NCBI GenBank assembly: GCA_948760655.1 | Contig: CAQBKK010000012.1 | Coordinates: forward strand, 1 to 24,045 | Source: an uncultured Bacilli bacterium | GTDB lineage: Bacteria > Bacillota_I > Bacilli_A > RF39 > UBA660 | Direction: 5' to 3' | Length of the DNA: 24,045 bases | Shown here: piece by piece, positions 8,110 through 14,378 of the stretch | Layout: every line of letters begins with the position of its first letter | Position numbering within the stretch: the first letter of the stretch is position 1 | Notes under the pieces: model-generated | Seen by the model: the letters and a program-made list of their open reading frames with translations, nothing else | The model's database searches: none | What the model was told of the DNA's origin: nothing | Translations under genes and position numbers: made by a program

Positions 8110-8144
8110 AAACACTTTCCTTTTTATTGGATAGTGTTTTTTTT
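8110..8144 (+). terminator. rho-independent terminator downstream of mntP
   Basis: AAACACTTTCC (8110-8120) pairs with GGATAGTGTTT (8129-8139) with one T-T mismatch, followed by eight T (8137-8144). The 5' arm can instead pair with AAGTGCTTG at 8089-8097. Confidence 0.75.
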
Positions 8145-8172
8145 ATACCAAAACCCCTCGTTAAATAGTTTT

Positions 8173-8244
8173 CTACCTATAGATAACTAAGAGTATAATT
8201 ATTACTAGTAAAAGTAAGATCAAAAAATCTTTCTTCGACATCAT
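8173..8244 (-). CDS. 23-residue hydrophobic membrane peptide (hypothetical)
   Basis: On the minus strand an ATG at 8244-8242 follows the strong ribosome site GAGGTGG (8256-8250) with five bases between. It encodes MMSKKDFLILLLLVIIILLV followed by IYR and a TAG stop. The peptide has a charged N-terminus (SKKD), one unbroken hydrophobic helix long enough to cross a membrane, and a basic C-terminus. This build is typical of type I toxins, small membrane regulators and tiny sporulation peptides; sequence alone does not choose between them. Known small families such as SpoVM do not match. A 9-bp hairpin at 8066-8086 could terminate the transcript. The good ribosome site is the main argument that it is a real gene. 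Confidence 0.5.
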   Translation of the reverse strand: MMSKKDFLILLLLVIIILLVIYR

Positions 8245-8505
8245 CGTAACCACCTCGCACTTCTTAATAGAAATTTAAAGTGGCAAACAAGAAAACTTTC
8301 GCCATCTCGCAAATCCACTACCAAAGGAACAAAAGAATCACAAATCACCAATTTCATAAATTGATAGAATAAAATTAAAATGTACTAAGCAAATACTAAT
8401 TTTTTTAATTAATTCATAAAATAAAACAAATAAAATGAAAAAAATAACAAAATTTCTAAAAGAATTTATTTTTTTTGCTATCTATAGAACAAGAGAGGTC
8501 TAAAT

Positions 8506-8534
8506 TTGACAATTAAGAAATAAAATTATATAGT
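8506..8534 (+). promoter_or_regulatory. sigma-A promoter of murA
   Basis: TTGACA (8506-8511), 17-bp spacer and TATAGT (8529-8534), 28 bp before the murA ATG. Confidence 0.8.
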
Positions 8535-8562
8535 TAATAAGGATTAAAGGACAGTGGTTTAT

Positions 8563-9819
8563 ATGAAAAAACTTCTCATCCAAGGTGGAAATCTATTATC
8601 AGGTACTATCAAAATAAATGGGGCGAAAAATAGTGTAGTAGCATTACTACCAGCAGCTATATTATCAGATGAAGAAACAACAATATACAATGTACCAAAT
8701 ATTACAGATGTCTCTGTCCTAAAACAAATTATAAAACTGTTAAATGGCAAAATAACAGAACAAGAGAATAATATAAAAATAGATGCTAGTAACATCATAA
8801 ATACAACAATTCCAGAAGAACTAGCCAGTCGTCTTCGAGCTTCCTACTATTTTATGGGAGCGTTATTAGCAAAATTTAAACATGTTGAAATCTATTTTCC
8901 TGGAGGATGCAACTTTGGAGCCCGCCAAATAGATCTTCATCTAAAAGGATTTGAATCTTTGGGGGCTACTATCAAAATAGAAGAAAATAAATTTATTATT
9001 GATGCTAAAGAATTAAAGGGAACAAAAATATGTTTAAATTTAGCAAGTGTTGGAGCAACAGTAAATCTAATGCTCGCAGCAGTAAAAGCAGAAGGAGAAA
9101 CCATTATCTATAATGCTGCCAAAGAGCCAGAAATAGTAAACATAGCTACATTTTTAAACAATATGGGAGCAAATATTACAGGAGCAGGAACAAGCACAAT
9201 AAAAATTATAGGAGTAAAAAAACTAGGCAAGGCCATCGTTGAAGTTATCCCTGATCGTATTGAAGCTGGAACATATATCATTGCGGGAGCATTACTTGGA
9301 AATAACTTAAAAGTAACCAACATAATACCAGAACATATCTCTTCTTTATTGGCAAAATTAATAGAAATGGGAGTAAACTTTGAACTTACAAATAATGAAA
9401 TCACTCTAAATAAATGTGAAAATTTAAAACCAATAGACATAAAAACCCAAGTATATCCAGGGTATCCAACCGATCTTGCCCAACCCATCTGTGTTTTACT
9501 AGCTCACGCAAAAGGTATTTCCCATATTGAAGAAACAATCTATACAAAAAGAATGGGACATGTGGAATATTTAAAGAAAATGGGCGCCAATATTGAAATA
9601 ATAGAAAATGTTGAAAAAATTACAGGGCCTACAAAATTTCATGGAACAAACGTCGAAGCAAGTGACTTACGTGCTGGAGCAACACTTTTTCTTGCCGCTC
9701 TAACTGCTAATGAAAAAACTATTATTACCAATGTAGAATATATACTAAGAGGCTACGAAAATATTGTAAAAAAACTTTCTGGTGTTGGTGCTAATATTCG
9801 TCTAGAAGAAATAGAATAA
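8563..9819 (+). CDS. murA: UDP-N-acetylglucosamine 1-carboxyvinyltransferase
   Basis: MurA transfers enolpyruvate from phosphoenolpyruvate to UDP-GlcNAc, the first committed step of peptidoglycan precursor synthesis, in the cytosol. Residues 20-23 (GAKN) carry the conserved Lys22. The catalytic Cys, the fosfomycin target in the family, is Cys116 in PGGCNFGARQIDLHL. YPGYPTDLAQP near 300 carries the conserved Asp and RGYENIVKKL the C-terminal Arg. At 418 residues it is full length. The ATG at 8563 is preferred over an in-frame GTG at 8554 because family members start close to this Met (MKKLLIQGG). Position just before rpmE corresponds to B. subtilis murZ (murAB) rather than murAA, which lies next to spoIID. 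An A/T-rich hairpin over the stop ends the gene. Confidence 0.96.
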   Translation: MKKLLIQGGNLLSGTIKINGAKNSVVALLPAAILSDEETTIYNVPNITDVSVLKQIIKLLNGKITEQENNIKIDASNIINTTIPEELASRLRASYYFMGALLAKFKHVEIYFPGGCNFGARQIDLHLKGFESLGATIKIEENKFIIDAKELKGTKICLNLASVGATVNLMLAAVKAEGETIIYNAAKEPEIVNIATFLNNMGANITGAGTSTIKIIGVKKLGKAIVEVIPDRIEAGTYIIAGALLGNNLKVTNIIPEHISSLLAKLIEMGVNFELTNNEITLNKCENLKPIDIKTQVYPGYPTDLAQPICVLLAHAKGISHIEETIYTKRMGHVEYLKKMGANIEIIENVEKITGPTKFHGTNVEASDLRAGATLFLAALTANEKTIITNVEYILRGYENIVKKLSGVGANIRLEEIE

Positions 9820-9843
9820 TAGTAGAAAACTATTATTTTTTTT
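9815..9843 (+). terminator. A/T-rich terminator overlapping the murA stop codon
   Basis: AATAATAGT (9815-9823) pairs perfectly with ACTATTATT (9829-9837), loop AGAAA, followed by a run of T to 9843. The murA TAA is inside the 5' arm. Being almost all A-T it is probably a weak or leaky terminator, since the next gene starts at 9854 without an obvious promoter. Confidence 0.55.
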
Positions 9844-9853
9844 GGGGTGAAAT

Positions 9854-10555
9854 ATGAAATTCAAAATAGCAACAATAATTGGTATAGGTATGATTCTAAC
9901 CATAGGCATTTATTTTCATACAGGAGAAGATAATATAAGTGTATTGGCTTTAGGAGATGGAATATCTACAGGAATGACAGTTTACCATGTAGAAGGATAC
10001 GATTACAATGAATATCTTATAGAATTTCTAAATGAAGAAAACAAACTAGGAACCTATTACAAATACTTCAATGAAGTAGATGAAACAGCAAGCAATTTAG
10101 TAATAAAAATGCAAAATAATATGGCAAATATTGATAAAAAAATAAAACTAAAACAAGCTATAAAAGAAACCGATATAATCACAATTTCTTTGGGTATGGA
10201 CGAACTAAATAATTATGCTAAAAAAAATATTCTTGGTTCCACAAAAATAAATGGATTTTTAAAAAAATATGAGGAAGTTATCACATCAATCCGAAAATTA
10301 AACGATAAAAAAATATATATAATTGGGTTATACGAAAGTACACTTATAAGCAAATCAAAAATAGAAAAAATAAATTTGGAATTACAAAATCTAGCTCAAA
10401 AAAATAATTGTATATTTATTGATATATCTAATATTACAGAAAATAAAGAATTTTTTATTCAGAAAAATAATTATTACTTAAATTATAAAGGACAAGAATA
10501 TATCTTTCAAAAAATAAAAGAAACACTAGAAACACCAACGATGTTAATTGTATAA
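9854..10555 (+). CDS. membrane-anchored SGNH-fold protein lacking catalytic residues
   Basis: Residues 5-22 form a signal anchor; the rest (211 residues) would be outside the cell. The order of conserved blocks follows the SGNH/GDSL hydrolases: block I at 31-40 (LALGDGISTG), block III in ISLGMDELNNY near 109-119, and block V in NNYYLNYKGQEYI near the C-terminus. In active enzymes these read GDS, GxND and DxxH-P..kG. Here the nucleophile position is Gly36, block III reads GMDE, and the block V His is absent. The fold assignment is therefore fairly sure, but hydrolase activity is unlikely. GGGGTG at 9844-9849 is the ribosome site. It lies between murA and rpmE; a cell-wall or glycan-binding role is only an inference. 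Confidence 0.7.
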   Translation: MKFKIATIIGIGMILTIGIYFHTGEDNISVLALGDGISTGMTVYHVEGYDYNEYLIEFLNEENKLGTYYKYFNEVDETASNLVIKMQNNMANIDKKIKLKQAIKETDIITISLGMDELNNYAKKNILGSTKINGFLKKYEEVITSIRKLNDKKIYIIGLYESTLISKSKIEKINLELQNLAQKNNCIFIDISNITENKEFFIQKNNYYLNYKGQEYIFQKIKETLETPTMLIV

Positions 10556-10564
10556 AATAAGGGA

Positions 10565-10592
10565 TTGTCAATTTTTTGATATGTGGTATAAT
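10565..10592 (+). promoter_or_regulatory. sigma-A promoter of rpmE (extended -10)
   Basis: TTGTCA (10565-10570), 16-bp spacer, perfect TATAAT (10587-10592), with TGG immediately before it (extended -10). Confidence 0.75.
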
Positions 10593-10610
10593 ACGAAAAG
10601 AAAGAAATTA

Positions 10611-10642
10611 CTATGCCCGAAAGTTGGGTATGGCGAAAGGAG
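10611..10642 (+). promoter_or_regulatory. rpmE leader hairpin (probable L31 autoregulatory leader)
   Basis: CTATGCCC (10611-10618) pairs along all eight bases with GGGTATGG (10626-10633), allowing two G-U pairs, around the loop GAAAGTT. The ribosome site AAAGGAG (10636-10642) follows directly. Short hairpin leaders next to the ribosome site are known for L31 genes in several phyla, where the protein is thought to repress its own translation. The family assignment is by position and shape only. Confidence 0.55.
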
Positions 10643-10648
10643 CGTAAT

Positions 10649-10867
10649 ATGAGAGCGAATATTCATCCAGAAATGAAGGAAACAACTATTAAATGTGCTT
10701 GTGGAGCTTCATTCAAAACAAGATCTACAAAAGAAAATATTGAAGTTGAAATTTGTAGCGAATGTCATCCTTTCTATACAGGAAAACAAGGAAGCAACAA
10801 AAGAACTGGAAATATTGAAAAATTTAATCGTAAATATGGTTTAAATGATGAAAAGAAAGCTGCTTAA
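10649..10867 (+). CDS. rpmE: 50S ribosomal protein L31 (zinc form)
   Basis: L31 lies on the central protuberance of the 50S subunit and bridges to the 30S. The 72-residue protein starts [19 protein letters not shown] and has the four Cys of the zinc-binding C+ form: Cys14 and Cys16 in the first strand and Cys33 and Cys36 in [13 protein letters not shown]. The upstream ATG at 10613 would add 12 residues unlike L31, inside the leader hairpin, so the ATG at 10649 with AAAGGAG seven bases ahead is chosen. The gene has its own promoter and a terminator hairpin that embraces the stop codon, so it is probably transcribed alone. Confidence 0.96.
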   Translation: MRANIHPEMKETTIKCACGASFKTRSTKENIEVEICSECHPFYTGKQGSNKRTGNIEKFNRKYGLNDEKKAA

Positions 10868-10878
10868 CAGCTTTTTTT
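10856..10878 (+). terminator. terminator containing the rpmE stop codon
   Basis: AAAGCTG (10856-10862) pairs with CAGCTTT (10868-10874); the loop CTTAA contains the TAA stop; T run to 10878. A TATAAT at 10883-10888 right after it may be the -10 of the next gene, with a poor -35. Confidence 0.8.
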
Positions 10879-10903
10879 ATGTTATAATCGAGGTGTGAGG
10901 AAA

Positions 10904-11824
10904 ATGAAAAAAATTAAATATGTATTTAAAATGATAGAAAATATAAATAAAGAAACAGAAAAAAAGAAGATACAAATTATTTTTGATATAGTATTGTGTA
11001 AAATAAAGTATAAAGCAAGTCTAACAGATTATGATTATTTTGAAATGTATAAAATGACTGCTTTTGAGCGTGATACAATAGTAACTAAAGGAAAAAATGA
11101 AGAGTATATAAAGAAATACAACAATTCAAAATATACAAAATATATAAACAATGCTTTAGAATTTCATAAAACCTTTACAAAATTTTTAAATCGCAATTGG
11201 TTAGAATTAGAAAATGTAAAAGAATTTAAAGCTTTTTGTAACAATCATCAGTCAATAGTAGCATATACAATGAAAGATTATAAGCCAATAGAAACAAAAA
11301 ACATCAATTTAGAAAAAATATACAAAGAATTAAAAGAAAAGAAATTTCTATTTGTAGAAGAACAAGTTTTCATATCATCTAGTTTAAAGAAAATTGCTCC
11401 TAGTGCAAATATGAAAATAAAAATAATTACTTTATTAGGAAAAGTTTTAGCATCTTTTCTCTATATAGAAGAAGAAAATACATTTTTTGTACCCATTGAT
11501 ATAGAAACAGGAGAAATAACAACTGCTTTAATAGATGAGAACAAAAATGTTTATGAAAAATATCCTAAAACAAATAAAAAAATAACAAATTTAAAAGTTC
11601 CCAATTTTGAACGTTTAAAAGAAATTTGTGAACTTGCCTCTTTAGAAACTCCGAGCGTTGGATATATAGAATGGAATTTAAAAACTGAAGACAAAAAATG
11701 TTTTTTAATGAGTGCCAGTTCAAATCCTAACCACAATTTATATCAAAGACCTCCGCATAGACATTCAAATATAGGATATATTCCTATATTTAAAAAAATA
11801 GAAGAAAGGAAGATAGAAGAGTGA
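10904..11824 (+). CDS. sugar-transfer-associated ATP-grasp-like protein, probably degenerate
   Basis: The N-terminal half follows the ATP-grasp family found in capsule and teichuronic-acid clusters: a Lys/Tyr-rich start, DYDYFEMYKMTAFERDTIVT, then NALEFHKTFTKFLNRNWLEL. The C-terminal half keeps the ATP-grasp order: VEEQVFISSSLKKIAPSANM, a beta-rich lid, and WNLKTEDKK..SASSNPNH. Two parts usually needed for ATP binding look eroded: the Gly-rich loop after the Lys strand is replaced by MKDYKPIETKNI, and the metal-binding Glu of the final ExN is Ser (ASSN). No signal peptide. The ATG at 10904 has GAGGTG eight bases upstream; a GTG at 10895 overlaps that site and is less likely. It overlaps rpiB by four bases (GTGA), so the two are co-translated. 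Function unknown. Confidence 0.65.
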   Translation: MKKIKYVFKMIENINKETEKKKIQIIFDIVLCKIKYKASLTDYDYFEMYKMTAFERDTIVTKGKNEEYIKKYNNSKYTKYINNALEFHKTFTKFLNRNWLELENVKEFKAFCNNHQSIVAYTMKDYKPIETKNINLEKIYKELKEKKFLFVEEQVFISSSLKKIAPSANMKIKIITLLGKVLASFLYIEEENTFFVPIDIETGEITTALIDENKNVYEKYPKTNKKITNLKVPNFERLKEICELASLETPSVGYIEWNLKTEDKKCFLMSASSNPNHNLYQRPPHRHSNIGYIPIFKKIEERKIEE

Positions 11825-12276
11825 AAATATTTATCGGTTCTGATCATCGAGGAGCACTATTAAAACAAAAAATAATTGCCATACTTAAAGAAGATGGATT
11901 AGAAGTAATAGATACAAAATTACAAAACAAGGAAGCAGATGATTATCCTGATTTTGCATTTGAAGTAGGAAACAATGTTTTAAAATATAAAGATGCCTTA
12001 GGAATTTTAATTTGTGGAAATGGAATAGGAATAAGTATCGCTGCAAATAAAGTAAATGGAATCCGCTGTGCTCGTATTTTAAACGAAGACGATGCTTTTA
12101 AAGCAAAAAATCATAATGGTGCCAATGCAATAGCTATAGGCGCAGAAGAAGGTATTCATCATGCTATGGAAATGATTAACGTTTTTATAACTACCAAACC
12201 AGCTAATGAAGATAGACACTTAAAAAGAATTAATAAAATCATAAGTTATGAACAAGGAACATATAATGAATTATAA
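11821..12276 (+). CDS. rpiB: ribose-5-phosphate isomerase B / RpiB-LacAB family sugar isomerase
   Basis: The enzyme interconverts ribose 5-phosphate and ribulose 5-phosphate in the pentose phosphate pathway. Family marks are SDHRG at 7-11, the catalytic Cys65 in LICGNGIGISIAANK, and NHNGANAIAIGA with the conserved His/Asn. The length of 151 residues is normal. The start is GTG, overlapping the TGA of the preceding gene, with GGAAG upstream. Position fits B. subtilis ywlF (rpiB). An allose-6-phosphate isomerase or LacAB-like role is possible for this family, but the genomic place supports RpiB. Confidence 0.93.
   Translation: MKIFIGSDHRGALLKQKIIAILKEDGLEVIDTKLQNKEADDYPDFAFEVGNNVLKYKDALGILICGNGIGISIAANKVNGIRCARILNEDDAFKAKNHNGANAIAIGAEEGIHHAMEMINVFITTKPANEDRHLKRINKIISYEQGTYNEL
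12239..12267 (+). promoter_or_regulatory. possible sigma-E-type promoter upstream of DUF1146-spoIID
   Basis: TCATAAG (12239-12245), 14-bp gap and CATATAAT (12260-12267) resemble the sigma-E pattern (kmATATT, CATACAAT). It would start RNA inside the DUF1146 frame, about 200 bases before spoIID, which is a sigma-E gene in Bacillus. Both boxes have mismatches. Confidence 0.3.
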
Positions 12277-12463
12277 ATTATTAATATATGTATTTAACAT
12301 CATGTTGTGTATATTTTCTCTAAGTGGAATAAACTTTGAAAAAATAATCAAAAAAAATAGAGTGATAGAAACAAGGGTACTAATCATTATTTTAGGATTA
12401 GTTCTAGCTTATCTACTAACCAACTTTATTTTTGATTTTTTAAGTAGTAGTAAAATAATATAA
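12266..12463 (+). CDS. DUF1146 (YwzB-like) small membrane protein
   Basis: This 65-residue protein has two membrane helices, about 4-22 and 39-60, separated by a short basic loop (FEKIIKKNRVIETR). That layout, with LSGINFEKI and a C-terminal NFIFDFL, matches the DUF1146/YwzB family of Firmicutes. Its function is unknown; in B. subtilis it lies between the ATP synthase genes and murAA-spoIID, and here it directly precedes spoIID. The ATG at 12266 is chosen over an in-frame ATG at 12248 because AAGGA (12254-12258) is seven bases ahead; it overlaps the end of rpiB by 11 bases, indicating coupled translation. Confidence 0.75.
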   Translation: MNYKLLIYVFNIMLCIFSLSGINFEKIIKKNRVIETRVLIIILGLVLAYLLTNFIFDFLSSSKII

Positions 12464-12475
12464 GGGATGATACAA

Positions 12476-13396
12476 GTGAAAAATAAAATACTTTTAGGAG
12501 TAGTAATTATTTTAAGTATTGTAACAATGATAGTGATCGAAGTAAAAGAAAAACTCGATCACTCTTTTTTTGAACCAGAAAAAGAACCAACAATCAATAT
12601 AAAAACTCCAAACGATACAATAGAAAATATAGACTTAGAAGAATACTTAATAGGTGTTTTAGCAGCAGAGATGCCAGCATCATTTCATGAAGAAGCGTTA
12701 AAAGCCCAAGCAGTAGCATCAAGATCCTATGCACTTTATAAAATGAATCACAATACTGGAAATTCTTACGACATCCTAACCGATGTAACCAATCAATCTT
12801 ATATTACGAAAGAAGAAATGAAAGGAAAATGGGGGAATGATTATGAATTTTACTTAAATAAAATTACAAATGCTGTAAAAGATACACAAAAAGAAGTTAT
12901 GTATTATGATAATCAAGTAATAGAAGCATTCTACTTTGCTATGAGTAATGGAACTACAGAAGATGCTCAAAGTGTATTTTCTGAAAATCTTCCCTATATC
13001 AAATCAGTAGAATCTTCTTGGGATAACGAAACACTAAAAAATTTTATAGTAAAACAATCATTTACAAAGCAAAAGTTTTGTGAACTTCTAAATCTAATTT
13101 CATGTAATACAATAAACATTGATAATATAAATCGTTCTAATACTGGTCGAGTAAATAAAATAACAATAAACAATCAAGAATTTTTAGGAACAGAAATAAG
13201 ATCAAAATTAAATCTTCGCTCCACTGATTTTAGCCTTGAAATAGAACAAGAGAATATAAGTATTACAACGAAAGGATATGGGCATGGAGTAGGGATGAGT
13301 CAGTATGGTGCAAATGGAATGGCAAAAGAAGGATACACCTATAAAGAAATATTAAATTACTACTATAAGGATATAACAATCAATAAAATGGTATAA
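12476..13396 (+). CDS. spoIID: stage II sporulation protein D
   Basis: SpoIID is a mother-cell lytic transglycosylase that, with SpoIIM and SpoIIP, degrades septal peptidoglycan during engulfment. Residues 5-22 form the membrane anchor. The SpoIID/LytB domain follows, with the catalytic Glu65 in VLAAEMPASFHEEALKAQAV and the C-terminal GYGHGVGMSQYGANGMA and ILNYYYKDI motifs. The 306-residue length is close to the B. subtilis protein. A GTG start at 12476 is preferred because AAGGGATG lies about nine bases ahead, while the ATG at 12467 overlaps that site. The next gene, spoIIQ, begins 44 bp later with its own forespore-type promoter. Confidence 0.96.
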   Translation: MKNKILLGVVIILSIVTMIVIEVKEKLDHSFFEPEKEPTINIKTPNDTIENIDLEEYLIGVLAAEMPASFHEEALKAQAVASRSYALYKMNHNTGNSYDILTDVTNQSYITKEEMKGKWGNDYEFYLNKITNAVKDTQKEVMYYDNQVIEAFYFAMSNGTTEDAQSVFSENLPYIKSVESSWDNETLKNFIVKQSFTKQKFCELLNLISCNTINIDNINRSNTGRVNKITINNQEFLGTEIRSKLNLRSTDFSLEIEQENISITTKGYGHGVGMSQYGANGMAKEGYTYKEILNYYYKDITINKMV

Positions 13397-13420
13397 ATAT
13401 CTTGCTTTTGGGAGAAACTA
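13391..13420 (+). promoter_or_regulatory. sigma-F-type promoter of spoIIQ
   Basis: GTATA (13391-13395), a spacer of exactly 15 bp, and GGAGAAACTA (13411-13420) fit the Bacillus sigma-F pattern GywTA-N15-GGnnAnAHTR at every defined position. It overlaps the spoIID stop and sits 20 bp before the spoIIQ ATG. spoIIQ is the classic sigma-F gene, so context agrees. Confidence 0.75.
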
Positions 13421-13440
13421 TCCATTAGGAAGGTGAGAAA

Positions 13441-14076
13441 ATGACCAAAAGAAGATTAAAAGGATATGTAAAACCGGTTTTACTTTTTACTGTTTTAAGC
13501 ATAGTATTTGTATCTTTTATGCTGGTAACAAAAAATTTAAAACCAAAAGAAACCCAAGAAGAAAGTGATGCATATGTTATCAATTCTATAATTGATGTTG
13601 TAACTCCTGTTGTTTCAACACCAGAAGAAGCAAAAATAATTAAACCATATACAAGTGATAAAGTAGCAATTGATAAGTCTTTTTATGCAAAAGATGACAC
13701 AGAAGAGCACCAACAAAATTCTCTAATTTACTATGAAAATACTTATTTACAAAATAGTGGAATTGTTTATTCAAGCGAAGAAGAATTTGAAACTGTAGCA
13801 GTATTAGATGGAACAGTAATTGATGTAAAACAAGATGAGTTACTAAATACTATAGTTTATGTTTCTCATAATAGTAATTTAACAACTATCTATTATGGAT
13901 TAAAAGATGTCAATATAAAGGTAAATGATTCAATAAAGCAAAACAATGTAATAGGTAGAAGTAGAGATAATAAATTCAGCACAAAAGCTAATAGTATATT
14001 ATTTGAAGTAAATTATAACGGTCAAGTACTAAATCCTGAAAACTTCTATGAAATGAATTTAAATGATTTAAATTAA
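13441..14076 (+). CDS. spoIIQ: stage II sporulation protein Q (degenerate LytM domain)
   Basis: SpoIIQ is a forespore membrane protein that binds mother-cell SpoIIIAH across the septum, helping engulfment and forming a channel. A basic N-terminus and membrane helix at about 11-29 precede a linker and an M23/LytM domain at about 98-203 (VAVLDGTVIDVKQDELLNTI, IKQNNVIG, VLNPENFY). The zinc and catalytic residues of active LytM peptidases are absent: the first motif reads NSGIV (105-109) instead of NxGxD with its His/Asp, and the HxH motif reads ILFEV (186-190). It is thus structural, as proposed for the B. subtilis protein, not a peptidase. The ribosome site is GGAAGGTGAG. A GC-rich terminator follows. 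Confidence 0.92.
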   Translation: MTKRRLKGYVKPVLLFTVLSIVFVSFMLVTKNLKPKETQEESDAYVINSIIDVVTPVVSTPEEAKIIKPYTSDKVAIDKSFYAKDDTEEHQQNSLIYYENTYLQNSGIVYSSEEEFETVAVLDGTVIDVKQDELLNTIVYVSHNSNLTTIYYGLKDVNIKVNDSIKQNNVIGRSRDNKFSTKANSILFEVNYNGQVLNPENFYEMNLNDLN

Positions 14077-14081
14077 GAATA

Positions 14082-14125
14082 AACCCCCCCAGCAACAATA
14101 TAGTTGTATTAGGGGGTTATTTATT
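14082..14125 (+). terminator. terminator after spoIIQ that also contains the spoIIID ribosome site
   Basis: AACCCCC (14082-14088) pairs with GGGGGTT (14112-14118); an inner ACAA/TTGT stem (14095-14098, 14104-14107) closes a TATAG loop; ATTTATT follows. The 3' arm AGGGGG is the only purine-rich ribosome site for spoIIID, whose ATG is at 14128. Confidence 0.75.
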
Positions 14126-14127
14126 AA

Positions 14128-14370
14128 ATGAATAAAAATGAAAGAATTATAGAAGAAGCAAATTATATAATAAATACACAAGAAACTTTAAGAAATGTTG
14201 CTAAGCACTTTAATGTTAGTAAGAGTACAGTCCATAAAGATATGCAAGAAAGACTACAAGAAATCTCTCCTGAAATGAATAAAAAAGTACGAAATATTTT
14301 GAATAATCACTTATTAGATAGACATATAAAAGGAGGTTTAGCAACACAAGAAAAATACAAAAAAGGATAG
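14128..14370 (+). CDS. spoIIID: sporulation transcriptional regulator SpoIIID
   Basis: SpoIIID is a small DNA-binding protein that activates and represses many sigma-E genes in the mother cell. The 80-residue length and the helix-turn-helix NVAKHFNVSKSTVHKDMQERL at about residues 22-42 match the B. subtilis protein closely, as do the following Pro-containing loop (EISPEMN) and the basic tail HIKGGLATQEKYKK. Only one in-frame ATG exists. Its ribosome site lies in the hairpin that terminates spoIIQ, suggesting that expression needs either a promoter inside the hairpin region or read-through with unfolding. The stop overlaps the region just before the next gene. Confidence 0.96.
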   Translation: MNKNERIIEEANYIINTQETLRNVAKHFNVSKSTVHKDMQERLQEISPEMNKKVRNILNNHLLDRHIKGGLATQEKYKKG

Positions 14371-14378
14371 TGATAATT

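Larger units (their letters stand above)
8032..8562. other. gene-poor gap between mntP and murA
   Basis: About 530 bp with no long reading frame on either strand. It contains a short perfect hairpin (8066-8086), the mntP terminator with an overlapping alternative hairpin (8089-8144), a small membrane peptide gene on the minus strand (8173-8244), and the murA promoter (8506-8534). Bases 8260-8500 hold an imperfect inverted repeat at 8281-8304 (TGGC ... GCCA) and otherwise nothing recognised. Confidence 0.55.

Noticed and set aside
8435..8503. Short plus-strand frame MKKITKFLKEFIFF... before murA
   Set aside because: No ribosome site, and its end runs up to the murA promoter; likely chance in A-rich DNA.
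10613..10648. N-terminal extension of L31 ([12 protein letters not shown])
   Set aside because: It overlaps the leader hairpin and ribosome site and is unlike any L31 start.
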